Source of the DNA: RGIG1828 sp045592485
GTDB taxonomy: Bacteria > Bacillota > Clostridia > UMGS1810
Length of the DNA stretch: 6,218 nucleotides
NCBI GenBank assembly: GCA_045592485.1
Contig: JAZNUS010000167.1
Location: 1 to 6,218, forward strand
Direction of reading: 5' to 3'
Under the pieces are notes generated by a model that did no database searches, was not told the origin of the DNA, and worked only from the letters and a program-made list of their open reading frames with translations. Positions 1 to 6,214 of this stretch are shown piece by piece. How positions within the stretch are numbered: position 1 is the stretch's first letter; each line of letters starts with the position of its first letter. The translations under genes were made by a program, and so were the position numbers.

Positions 1-53
1 CTATCCCCTCATCCGTCAAGCAAGCTTGACACCTTCTCCACCAGGGAGAAGGC
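1..53. repeat. Edge of a probable dispersed palindromic repeat (two adjacent hairpins)
   Basis: Two hairpins lie side by side. GTCAAG (15-20) pairs with CTTGAC (25-30) around a 4-nt loop. CCTTCTCC (32-39) pairs with GGAGAAGG (45-52) around a 5-nt loop, a perfect 8-bp stem. Neither is followed by a T-tract on either strand, so they do not look like terminators. The wording CCCTCATCCGTC...CACCTTCTCC...GGGAGAAGG resembles an intergenic repeat I associate with Ruminococcaceae/Oscillospiraceae genomes. That is from memory, not from a search. The element probably continues beyond the left edge. Confidence 0.55.
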
Positions 54-103
54 TCACACACTAGCGCAAAACAGAGCGATAAACCCCAATTTTAAAAAAA
101 CTA

Positions 104-132
104 TTGACAAATTTGCAATTATACTGTATTAT
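104..132 (+). promoter_or_regulatory. Sigma-A promoter of the GntR-ABC operon
   Basis: The -35 box TTGACA (104-109) is a perfect match. After a 17-nt spacer comes TATTAT (127-132), which matches TATAAT at 5 of 6 positions. Transcription would start near 139-140, about 30 nt before the regulator's start codon. An inverted repeat (123-147) overlaps the -10 box and the expected start point, so the promoter is probably repressible. Confidence 0.85.
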
Positions 133-147
133 ATTCAATAGTACAGT
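123..147. promoter_or_regulatory. Inverted-repeat operator, probably bound by the adjacent GntR regulator
   Basis: ACTGTA (123-128) is mirrored exactly by TACAGT (142-147). Extending inward, 9 of 10 arm positions pair: ACTGTAtTAT, a 5-nt centre, then ATAgTACAGT. The repeat covers the -10 box and the predicted transcription start, the usual place for a repressor to block RNA polymerase. YtrA-type GntR proteins normally bind such repeats in front of their own operons. That this protein binds here is inferred from position and symmetry. Confidence 0.7.
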
Positions 148-155
148 TAATACAC

Positions 156-162
156 AAGGAGG
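156..162 (+). promoter_or_regulatory. Ribosome binding site of the GntR regulator
   Basis: AAGGAGG is a full Shine-Dalgarno core, 6 nt before the ATG at 169. It fixes the start of the first gene and suggests efficient translation. Confidence 0.85.
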
Positions 163-168
163 TGCAAT

Positions 169-546
169 ATGTTTCAGCTTGACTATAGCGACCACAGGCC
201 CGTTTACGAACAAATCAAGGATAAGGTGAAGGAACTCATCATAAGCGGTGCTCTGAAGGAAAATGACAAAATCCCCTCGGTCAGGGAGCTGGCCGGCTTT
301 CTTGCCATTAATCCCAACACAATTCAGAAGGCATACAGAGACCTTGAATCGGAAGGCTACATCTACTCTGTAAGGGCAAAGGGAAGCTTTGTGTCCCCAA
401 GACAAAATGTTGTGCGCAAATGTGATACCGATGAATTTGTGTCAGAGTTTCACTCTCTTGTTGAAAAACTGAGGTTTCTCGGTGTCGAAAAAGAGCTTCT
501 TGAAGAAATTATTGCAAAGAAATATGAAGAAAGGAATGATTTTTAA
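169..546 (+). CDS. GntR family transcriptional regulator, YtrA subfamily
   Basis: This is a 125-aa DNA-binding protein that probably represses its own operon. Residues about 10-75 form a GntR winged helix-turn-helix. The opening PVYEQIKDKVKELIISGAL is followed by KIPSVRELAGFLAINPNTIQ, the recognition-helix region, and YRDLESEGYIYSVRAKGSFV, the wing. The remaining 50 residues are charged and helical (VEKLRFLGVEKELLEEIIAK). They are far too short for a FadR, HutC or MocR effector domain, which is the hallmark of the YtrA group. Members of that group usually control neighbouring ABC transporters, as here: the ATPase gene begins on the last base of this stop codon. A consensus promoter and a 25-bp inverted repeat lie directly upstream. 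The start is fixed by AAGGAGG at 6 nt. The family is secure; the effector is unknown. Confidence 0.93.
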   Translation: MFQLDYSDHRPVYEQIKDKVKELIISGALKENDKIPSVRELAGFLAINPNTIQKAYRDLESEGYIYSVRAKGSFVSPRQNVVRKCDTDEFVSEFHSLVEKLRFLGVEKELLEEIIAKKYEERNDF

Positions 547-1445
547 TGATTACCGTAAAAGATGTTACCAAAAAATTTGACAGCATCCACGCCCTTGACG
601 GTCTTGACATCAATGTTCAAAAAGGTTCGGTCTATGGACTCATTGGTCCTAACGGTGCCGGAAAAACGACCATTTTAAAAATTCTTTCCGGTGTATATAA
701 AAAAGACAGCGGTACTGTCTGGGTTGACGGACAGGAGGTTTTTGAAAATCAGACCATAAAAGAGAAAATTGCTTTTGTAAGCGACGACCTGTTTTTCTTT
801 ACTACCTACACAATCAAGGACAGTGCAAAATATTACCGCGGCATCTATAAAAACTGGAGCGATGAAAGGTTTGAAGCCTTAGCCGAAATTTTTAAGATTG
901 ACCCGAACCGAAAGGTGAGAAGTCTTTCAAAGGGAATGCAAAAGCAGGTTGCCTTCTGGCTTTCCATAAGTGCCCAGCCCGACATTATGCTTCTCGACGA
1001 GCCTGTTGACGGACTTGACCCCGTTATGAGACGGAATGTGTGGAAGCTTATTTTGCAGGATGTTGCAGAAAGAGGCACAACCGTTCTTGTTTCAAGCCAC
1101 AACCTCAGAGAGCTTGAAGATGTGTGTGACCATGTGGGAATTATGCATCGGGGAAAAATAATTCTCGAAAAAGCTCTCGACGATATCAAAGGACGCACCC
1201 ACAAGCTTCAGGTTGCCTTTGACGGCGGAATACCCGAGGCTTTAAGCGAAAAGCTTTCACCCCTTCACACCGAAACCTATGGCAGTGTCAATATGATGAT
1301 TGTAAAGGGTGATTCTGACGAAATCAAGAATGCCGTGAGAGAATTTTCTCCTCTCATTTGTGATATTCTGCCTTTAACCCTTGAAGAAATATTTATATAC
1401 GAGTTAGGAGGACTGGGCTATGAGTTTGAAAACATCATTCTTTAA
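546..1445 (+). CDS. ABC transporter ATP-binding protein (YtrB/BcrA-like)
   Basis: This 299-aa cytoplasmic ATPase should power the permease encoded next. Motifs in order are Walker A GPNGAGKTT (34-42), signature LSKGMQKQ (127-134), Walker B IMLLDEP (147-153), D-loop GLD (156-158) and switch histidine SSH (183-185). The Q-loop is unusual: IAFVSDDLFFF (76-86) has Ser-Asp-Asp where most ABC proteins have a glutamine. I recall similar acidic replacements in YtrB-like exporters. The roughly 85 residues after the nucleotide-binding domain form an accessory C-terminal region common in BcrA/YtrB-type proteins. The start codon shares one base with the regulator's stop codon, with AAGGA (531-535) upstream, and the 3' end overlaps the permease gene by 26 nt. 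Translational coupling is therefore likely. The substrate cannot be assigned. Confidence 0.93.
   Translation: MITVKDVTKKFDSIHALDGLDINVQKGSVYGLIGPNGAGKTTILKILSGVYKKDSGTVWVDGQEVFENQTIKEKIAFVSDDLFFFTTYTIKDSAKYYRGIYKNWSDERFEALAEIFKIDPNRKVRSLSKGMQKQVAFWLSISAQPDIMLLDEPVDGLDPVMRRNVWKLILQDVAERGTTVLVSSHNLRELEDVCDHVGIMHRGKIILEKALDDIKGRTHKLQVAFDGGIPEALSEKLSPLHTETYGSVNMMIVKGDSDEIKNAVREFSPLICDILPLTLEEIFIYELGGLGYEFENIIL
1406..1411 (+). promoter_or_regulatory. Ribosome binding site of the permease, inside the ATPase gene
   Basis: AGGAGG lies 8 nt before the ATG at 1420, within the last codons of the ATPase gene. It decides the permease start and shows that the 26-nt overlap is real rather than an over-extended gene call. 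Confidence 0.85.
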
Positions 1446-3186
1446 TAAAAGCATAATAAAATCGGACATTCGCCGTTTCTGGTGGATAAGCGCACTGCAC
1501 ACTGTTTTGCTGTTTCTATTCGGAGTTTTTACATTTGTAAACAGCTTTCACTACCTACCGGAGGAAACCGCAGCAAATTACACCCAGTCACATCTTTTTA
1601 ATTATTCCTTTGCATTTTGGTTTTTCGGAATTGTTTCACCTGTGATTGTGGGAGTGTTCCTGTTTTCCTATCTTCATTCGGGAAAAATGTCGGCTTTTGC
1701 TCACAGCATACCGGTTCTAAGAAGAACCCACTATGTAAGCCACCTTATTTCAGGAATTTTCCTGTCACTTACTCCCACCGTTATAAATGCTCTGATTCTT
1801 GTTGCAATGAGAACCTCACCCGATATTGGCGAAGCCTTTAAAATATCTCACCTTGCGTGTATTGTTTTGGGTTCGTTTATCTACAGCATTGTTGCACTCA
1901 CGGGCAGTGTGTTTGTTTCAACATTTGTTGCAAACTCCGTTGCAGCACTGATTTTCACATTTATTTTCGGTGCTCTGCCGATTGTTGCAGAGGTTTTCTG
2001 GAGGTTTTTTATTTCAACACTGCTCTTTGGCTTCGCAAATTCAACCGACAATCTGTTCTTCCAATTTTTATACATTGCCCCTGAAAATCTTCTTAAGGGA
2101 AGCAGTATTGCAATATACCTTGTTCTTGCTTTAATTTTCATTTTTGCAGGATATTTTCTGTATCGCAAAAGAGCGTTGGAAATTAATGCAGAAATCGTGG
2201 CATTTTCATCTCTTCGTCCGGTGTTTATATACGGTGCAGCCATCGCAGGGGGATGCTTCGGCTTTTCCTATCTCCACGAAATGAGCGATGTAACCTCCGC
2301 CCTTGCACTCATTCCCTTTGGAATACTCGGAATTATAATTGCAGCAATGATTGTCAAAAAGAGCTTCAGGGTTTTCAGGGCAGTGATTAAGCCTCTTGTT
2401 GCCTATGTTCTTGTGGTAGTCGGAATTTTTGTTGTAACAGAGTTTGACCTCACGGGCTTTGAAACACGCATTCCAAATCCCGACAGTGTTGACAGTGTTA
2501 CTTTTGATATGTCGGTAAACCGACACTACGGAAGATATTACAGTGTGGACGGCGAGCTCATTAATCCAACCGATGACTTTGAGCCGGTTCTCACAGATGA
2601 AAAAGATATTTTGAATGTGACAGAGTTTCACAAATCCCTTGTGGATAACAGAAGTCAGTTTTTTGACGATACACTGAGGCTGACATATCATCTGAAAAAC
2701 GGAAAGACACTTATGAGAGAATATCCCGTAAATTACGACCGTCACCGACAGTACCTTGAACCGATAGTTGAGTCTGATATCATAAGAAGTACATACTTCC
2801 CTGTTCTGAGAAATGATAATCGGAAAATTCTTTCGTTCAGGGCTGAATATCCCAATGTGTCTGACATAAAAAATGCATACACAGGATACGCTTCACCTGA
2901 TAACACAGTCACCATATCAGATCCGGAGGATATTGCAAAAATAGCCGATGCACTAAAGACCGACCTGAAAAATGCAGACTATCCGGAATTTGTTTACCGC
3001 TCAAGTGACAATGTCATATGCTATCTGAGTGTAAACTTTACAATGCCCTTTGTCTATGAAGACCAAAGCCCTGTTCCCGAAGTCCAGCTTCCCAATCAGC
3101 ACGAATTATACTATATACGAAGCTCCTACACAAACACACTTAATGCCCTTGAGCTTTTTATGCAAAGTAATTTGGCGGTTCAGTAA
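1420..3186 (+). CDS. ABC transporter permease with large C-terminal extracytoplasmic domain (DUF6449-like)
   Basis: This 588-aa membrane protein is the transport partner of the preceding ATPase. Hydrophobic segments are visible near residues 21-41, 67-85, 107-130, 144-168, 170-190, 229-248, 268-284, 292-312 and 323-340, about nine in all. HSIPVLRRTHYVSHLISG (95-112) resembles the short cytoplasmic segment that ABC-2-type exporters carry between membrane helices. Residues from about 341 to 588 are hydrophilic with a mixed alpha/beta look and no further helix. With the N-terminus inside and nine helices, this domain would lie outside the membrane. The layout fits clostridial YtrC/YtrD-like permeases that end in DUF6449; the domain name is from memory. 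Only one permease gene is present, so a homodimer is likely. Exporting or sensing an envelope-active compound is a plausible role but unproven. Confidence 0.85.
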   Translation: MSLKTSFFNKSIIKSDIRRFWWISALHTVLLFLFGVFTFVNSFHYLPEETAANYTQSHLFNYSFAFWFFGIVSPVIVGVFLFSYLHSGKMSAFAHSIPVLRRTHYVSHLISGIFLSLTPTVINALILVAMRTSPDIGEAFKISHLACIVLGSFIYSIVALTGSVFVSTFVANSVAALIFTFIFGALPIVAEVFWRFFISTLLFGFANSTDNLFFQFLYIAPENLLKGSSIAIYLVLALIFIFAGYFLYRKRALEINAEIVAFSSLRPVFIYGAAIAGGCFGFSYLHEMSDVTSALALIPFGILGIIIAAMIVKKSFRVFRAVIKPLVAYVLVVVGIFVVTEFDLTGFETRIPNPDSVDSVTFDMSVNRHYGRYYSVDGELINPTDDFEPVLTDEKDILNVTEFHKSLVDNRSQFFDDTLRLTYHLKNGKTLMREYPVNYDRHRQYLEPIVESDIIRSTYFPVLRNDNRKILSFRAEYPNVSDIKNAYTGYASPDNTVTISDPEDIAKIADALKTDLKNADYPEFVYRSSDNVICYLSVNFTMPFVYEDQSPVPEVQLPNQHELYYIRSSYTNTLNALELFMQSNLAVQ

Positions 3187-3189
3187 TGA

Positions 3190-3230
3190 AAAATGCCTGA
3201 AATCCACACCGGATTTTCAGGCATTTTCTT
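3190..3230. terminator. Bidirectional intrinsic terminator between convergent genes
   Basis: AAAATGCCTGAAATCC (3190-3205) pairs with GGATTTTCAGGCATTTT (3211-3227) around a 5-nt loop, giving 16 bp with one bulged T in the 3' arm. A T-rich run follows on the + strand (TTTTCTTTATTT). On the - strand the hairpin runs into TTTTT, the complement of the As at 3189-3193. It begins 3 nt after the permease stop codon and lies just beyond the stop of the convergent - strand gene at 3234, so it can end both transcripts. Confidence 0.9.
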
Positions 3231-3233
3231 TAT

Positions 3234-4100
3234 TTATTCTGTTATTATAAAAAGATTTCCGTGAGCAGTGCCGTAATAGCACTCATCTCCTCTGAAATCA
3301 ATCATTTCAGGTTCGGAGTCTATACCCTCTTTTGCAAAATCAAGATAACCCACCTGCTTTTGAAGCTTGGTGTCGATGACTCTGAGCACAGGGATTTTTC
3401 CTGATTTCACACTGAATCCCTCAACGGAATATACCTTTCCGTCGTGGAATGCTGCACCCTGAATGTAGTTATGGTAATCGCAATCAAAATATGTTTTAAC
3501 ATCATCTGCTCCGAGAACAACCCTGTTTACTCCATAGGTTTCATCGTAGCTTCCCTGAGAAAGCTTGGGCATATCAAAGGAAAAATAACGGGTTTTCCGG
3601 GCTTCGTCTCTCATTGTAAATGCCCAGTAGGTGTCGGTTTCGGTGTCGATAACAAAGTTTCCGTAAGGTCTGACATCTTCTGCATTTTCCGAGCACCAGA
3701 GCTTTGAGTCATTGGTGAATCCGATTTCTATAATCTGAACAAGCTGAGATGAAAATCTGTCCTCTGCCCTTGTTATGCGATAGGCAAGACACACTCCGAG
3801 CATTCTGTCTTCTGCCTTTGCATAATTATTGTACATATTGGCATAAAGAACCGGAAATTCGTCACCGTCACTGAAATATTCATTCCCGAAAACAACACTG
3901 TTACAGTGTGGAACAATGATGTCCGATTTGTCGAGAAAAAAAGCTGCAACTCGTTCAAGGCTTCCCCCGGGATTTGCATCGGCAACGGAAAGGTCATAAA
4001 CCCTGCATTCGCCATTGGTGTTTAGAGAAAAAAACAAATCTCCGAAAATTGCTCCGTCCTGAAATCCGTGTGCGTAATCTGATGTGCGGGTGATTTTCAT
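3234..4100 (-). CDS. Hypothetical protein, probable beta-propeller-like repeat protein
   Basis: This is a 288-aa protein that I cannot assign to a named family. It is rich in short beta-strand stretches ending in turn residues, as in propeller blades. A motif recurs: GFQDGAIFGDLFFSL near 12-26 resembles YIQGAAFHDGKVYSV near 212-226. Other blade-like pieces are HCNSVVFGNEYF with FPVLYANMY (65-90) and EPEMIDFRGDECYYGTAHG (263-281). No signal peptide or membrane helix is seen, so it is probably cytoplasmic. The start at 4100 is preferred because GGAGG (4106-4110) sits 5 nt upstream. An in-frame ATG at 4112 would add MEAV with a weaker AGGA. It follows a DUF4838 gene on the same strand, so a part in the same glycan pathway is possible, but its own promoter means this is only inference. 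Catalytic residues cannot be identified. Confidence 0.8.
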   Translation of the reverse strand: MKITRTSDYAHGFQDGAIFGDLFFSLNTNGECRVYDLSVADANPGGSLERVAAFFLDKSDIIVPHCNSVVFGNEYFSDGDEFPVLYANMYNNYAKAEDRMLGVCLAYRITRAEDRFSSQLVQIIEIGFTNDSKLWCSENAEDVRPYGNFVIDTETDTYWAFTMRDEARKTRYFSFDMPKLSQGSYDETYGVNRVVLGADDVKTYFDCDYHNYIQGAAFHDGKVYSVEGFSVKSGKIPVLRVIDTKLQKQVGYLDFAKEGIDSEPEMIDFRGDECYYGTAHGNLFIITE

Positions 4101-4105
4101 AACTG

Positions 4106-4110
4106 CCTCC
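4106..4110 (-). promoter_or_regulatory. Ribosome binding site that sets the start of the propeller-like gene
   Basis: On the - strand TGGAGGCAGTTATG places GGAGG 5 nt before the ATG at 4100. The alternative ATG at 4112 overlaps this site and has only AGGA (4117-4120) 4 nt upstream, so the inner start is favoured. Confidence 0.7.
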
Positions 4111-4139
4111 ATATAGTCCTGATGATATTATTTTGGCAA

Positions 4140-4168
4140 ATTATATCAAATAGTAGCTTTTTTGTCAA
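4140..4168 (-). promoter_or_regulatory. Near-perfect sigma-A promoter in the gap between the two - strand genes
   Basis: Read on the - strand, TTGACA (4168-4163), a 17-nt spacer and TATAAT (4145-4140) match the consensus at all 12 positions. TG sits one base before the -10 box (TGATATAAT), an extended -10. Transcription would begin near 4133 and give a leader of about 33 nt. The -35 box lies only 5 nt past the DUF4838 stop codon. The downstream gene can therefore be expressed strongly and independently. Confidence 0.9.
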
Positions 4169-4178
4169 TATTACTATT
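4149..4178. repeat. Short inverted repeat around the -35 box, possible operator
   Basis: AATAGTA (4149-4155) is mirrored exactly by TACTATT (4172-4178) with 16 nt between. The pair brackets the -35 box and overlaps the DUF4838 stop codon. A regulator bound here would block the promoter. The arms are short and AT-rich, so chance symmetry is a real possibility. Confidence 0.35.
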
Positions 4179-6051
4179 CGAAGTCATACCATTTATTGCT
4201 CAAAAATTCGGTGTCTCCTCTTTTTTCAACGGGAATCGAAATTCCGTAGCCTTCATTTTTTGAGGTGAAGCTGTCAAAATTACGGTGCATAAACCAAAGC
4301 TCACCGCTTTGGTCATCTGCCTGAGATATTGCACCCAAATCCTTTTCCGTAAATCGGGGATTTGTTACCTCAAGAACACTATAGTGCCAAACCATACGCA
4401 TAAGCCGCACATTATTGCGTGCTTCCGGCGTTTCAGCACTGTCAAGAGCCTTTTCATAAAGACCGTATATTTTATCGGTGTCAATGTTTTCTATCAGATA
4501 GCGTGAAATCCGATGAATACCCTCCTGTCCGTCGGCGATTTTTTCGCCCTCACAAATAATCTGTCCGATATATTTTCCACCTTTTCCAAAAATGCGGCAA
4601 AAGCTTTCAAGATTGTTTTCAAAAGAAAGGGTTGTGTCGTAGGCAGTTCTGCCGTATGCATAGAAATTGAAAATATTATTCCACACATTGTAGCATTCTA
4701 TCTGAGTTCCAAGACCGTCAATGCCAAGGTTTACAAACCTTTGACACACACTTTGAAATTCATCGGCAACCGGAGTCCATCTTTGTTTTGACGAATAGAT
4801 TCCCATAAGGTAGTCATAGTACACTACCCTCGCACCGCTGTTTTTCCACAACAGGGCATTGTTTTCGAAATCAGAATTTTCAAAACAGCTTCCGTCGGGC
4901 TTGCCGGCTTTTCTGAGACTGTCGTGCCACACAGCCTCATTTACAACAACACAGTCCGAAAGCTTTTCTCCGTCACAATCCAACAAATCAAGATATGCTA
5001 TGCGGTCAATTTTGAGATTTGGTTTAACCCCGGAAACCTTTTTTGCCACTTTATTTGCAAAATAGGAATAGTTGGAGCTTTTAGAATGTTTTTTGCATTT
5101 TTCACACACACATTGCTCGTGCTTGCCGTCGTGGGGCCACAAGGATATTATATCTACCTGAGGGTTTTCGTCTGACCAGGTGATAATATTTTTTGCAATT
5201 TCCTCAATAAGTTCCTCGTTTCTCATGCAAAGCACAAGCTGACCGGAATAGTCTCCGTCCTTCACCTCATAGCGGCTTCCGTCTTCGAGAAGTCTGTAAA
5301 ACTCAGGGTTGGTTTCGGCATAGCGGTTTTTAAAATATTTGTTTCCGTAGAGCGGAAGGAGCATATTAAAAGACTGATGATGACCAACGGATAATAGAAT
5401 ACCTCTTTTTTCACATTCCTCCAAAGCTCCGTTTTCTTTGAACTGTTCATACACTCCCCACCATGTAAGAATGCGGTTATATCTGTTTTTTGCAAGCCAG
5501 CTTATGAATGGAGTGTTAAGCTTATGATTGGCATCGCCCACCCATGTGCTGTACTGCACAATAGCTGTTCTGTAGCCCACATCTGCCATTGACTTGACAT
5601 ATTCTGTTCCATCCGAAATTGTGATATCAGACATTTCCGGAACATATTCTCCGGCATCGACACCGGATTTTGAATATGCTGAGAGACTGCAACCCAAAAA
5701 TCTTTCAAGAAATTCATACACTGCATAAACCGTGCCCCGTTCCTGTTCGTTTTCGTTTTTGGAGCTTCCGGCAAGAAGCAATGCATTTTCGGTCGCTTTA
5801 ATCATAAAGCCTTCGGGACCGTGGACAGCCAAGTCAAAATCAGCCTGACTGATGACTTTTTCGGCTTCAGGATTCCTTGATGGTTCTCCGATGATTACAA
5901 GATTTTCAGATGCTTCGCCTTGTGAAATGTCTGCACCTGCAATCTTCTTTATATATGAGCAAAGCTCCTGCGATGCAAAAATTTCTCTCGGTGTGGGATT
6001 GTCGGGAAGAACAATTCTGCATAGGGGTTTTTGATTTTTTACTATAATCAT
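4174..6051 (-). CDS. DUF4838 domain-containing protein (GH67/GH20b-like N-terminus), probable carbohydrate-active enzyme
   Basis: This 625-aa protein fits the DUF4838 group. Residues 1-120 form the GH67/GH20b-type N-terminal domain: a strand-rich start, ASQELCSYIKKIAGADI (26-42), LVIIGEP (51-57), and the typical RGTVYAVYEFLERFLGC (105-121). The central part has the barrel-like strings NRYNRILTWWGVYEQF (189-204) and SLWPHDGKHEQCVCEKCKKH (303-322). The latter holds CxCxxC at C314, C316 and C319, a feature I associate with DUF4838. WHDS and YYDYLMGIY follow at 375-378 and 411-419. There is no signal peptide, and the 15 cysteines suit the cytoplasm, so it probably acts on imported sugars. Related domains belong to alpha-glucuronidases and hexosaminidases; the activity here is unknown. 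The ATG at 6051 is chosen over an in-frame TTG at 6093, because AGGTGAT lies just upstream and the family N-terminus begins here. Confidence 0.85.
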   Translation of the reverse strand: MIIVKNQKPLCRIVLPDNPTPREIFASQELCSYIKKIAGADISQGEASENLVIIGEPSRNPEAEKVISQADFDLAVHGPEGFMIKATENALLLAGSSKNENEQERGTVYAVYEFLERFLGCSLSAYSKSGVDAGEYVPEMSDITISDGTEYVKSMADVGYRTAIVQYSTWVGDANHKLNTPFISWLAKNRYNRILTWWGVYEQFKENGALEECEKRGILLSVGHHQSFNMLLPLYGNKYFKNRYAETNPEFYRLLEDGSRYEVKDGDYSGQLVLCMRNEELIEEIAKNIITWSDENPQVDIISLWPHDGKHEQCVCEKCKKHSKSSNYSYFANKVAKKVSGVKPNLKIDRIAYLDLLDCDGEKLSDCVVVNEAVWHDSLRKAGKPDGSCFENSDFENNALLWKNSGARVVYYDYLMGIYSSKQRWTPVADEFQSVCQRFVNLGIDGLGTQIECYNVWNNIFNFYAYGRTAYDTTLSFENNLESFCRIFGKGGKYIGQIICEGEKIADGQEGIHRISRYLIENIDTDKIYGLYEKALDSAETPEARNNVRLMRMVWHYSVLEVTNPRFTEKDLGAISQADDQSGELWFMHRNFDSFTSKNEGYGISIPVEKRGDTEFLSNKWYDFE

Positions 6052-6054
6052 ATT

Positions 6055-6061
6055 ATCACCT
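6055..6061 (-). promoter_or_regulatory. Ribosome binding site that sets the DUF4838 start
   Basis: On the - strand AGGTGATAATATG places AGGTGAT, the 3' half of the extended Shine-Dalgarno sequence, just before the ATG at 6051. The AGG ends 7 nt from the ATG. The upstream TTG at 6093 has no comparable site. Confidence 0.7.
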
Positions 6062-6083
6062 GAAGTTTTCAAATTGGAATTTA

Positions 6084-6107
6084 GCCTTAGCAACCAACAC
6101 TAAAGGC
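6084..6107 (-). other. Stem-loop in the DUF4838 leader
   Basis: On the - strand GCCTTTAG pairs with CTAAGGC, 7 bp with one bulged T, around a 9-nt loop. It starts 33 nt before the start codon, directly downstream of the long palindrome. No T-run follows, so it is not a terminator. Its role is unknown. Confidence 0.4.
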
Positions 6108-6108
6108 G

Positions 6109-6214
6109 GTTTTAAAATATAAATTTCGCCTCACCCATCGTTAAAATACTCGGAAATATTAACATATTCCCTGCGTTTTTGCCTTGATTGAGACAAAATT
6201 TATTATTTTAAAAC
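6109..6214 (-). repeat. Long imperfect palindrome upstream of the DUF4838 gene (structured leader or small dispersed element)
   Basis: GTTTTAAAATATAAATTT (6109-6126) is repeated in inverted orientation as AAATTTATTATTTTAAAAC (6196-6214), with one 1-nt gap. The match runs further inward through CGCCTCA (6127-6133) against TGAGACA (6189-6195). There the two mismatches become G-U pairs in the - strand RNA only, giving about 25 pairs with one bulge. Between the arms, GGAATAT and ATATTTCC form an inner hairpin with a GTTA loop. There is no convincing open reading frame. It could be a cis-acting RNA, a MITE-like repeat or an operator. Whether it is transcribed depends on a promoter that may lie beyond the right edge. 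Confidence 0.6.
6116..6145 (-). promoter_or_regulatory. Weak candidate promoter for the DUF4838 gene
   Basis: On the - strand TTTAAC (6145-6140) and TATATT (6121-6116) are 18 nt apart. The -10 box matches at 5 of 6 positions but the -35 box at only 3. An alternative is the extended -10 TGTTAATAT (TAATAT at 6161-6156), which has no clear -35. Both lie inside the palindrome. The true promoter may be beyond the window. Confidence 0.25.

Noticed and set aside
32..52. Hairpin at 32-52 as a terminator of an upstream gene
   Set aside because: No T-rich run follows on either strand; it fits the repeat element better.
61..405. A 114-codon open frame on the - strand over the promoter and GntR gene
   Set aside because: It is antisense to the winged-helix domain and the operon promoter and resembles no known protein.
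845..1204. A 119-codon open frame on the - strand opposite the ATPase
   Set aside because: It mirrors the conserved signature, Walker B and switch regions of the ABC protein; its Ser/Arg-rich translation is typical of a shadow of a coding gene.
2206..2745. A 179-codon open frame on the - strand opposite the permease gene
   Set aside because: It lies wholly antisense to a well-supported permease, has no ribosome binding site or recognisable motif, and its translation is low-complexity and His/Cys-rich, as expected of a shadow frame.
4101..4112. ATG at 4112 as the start of the propeller-like gene
   Set aside because: It overlaps the GGAGG site that serves the ATG at 4100 and has only a weak AGGA upstream. 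It remains possible and would add four residues.
4513..5175. Several + strand open frames of 68-92 codons inside the DUF4838 gene
   Set aside because: All are antisense to a continuous 625-codon gene with family motifs, and none has a convincing start site.
6052..6093. N-terminal extension of the DUF4838 protein from a TTG at 6093
   Set aside because: The TTG has no Shine-Dalgarno site, the added residues do not fit the family start, and the extension overlaps the leader stem-loop. The ATG at 6051 has AGGTGAT just upstream.
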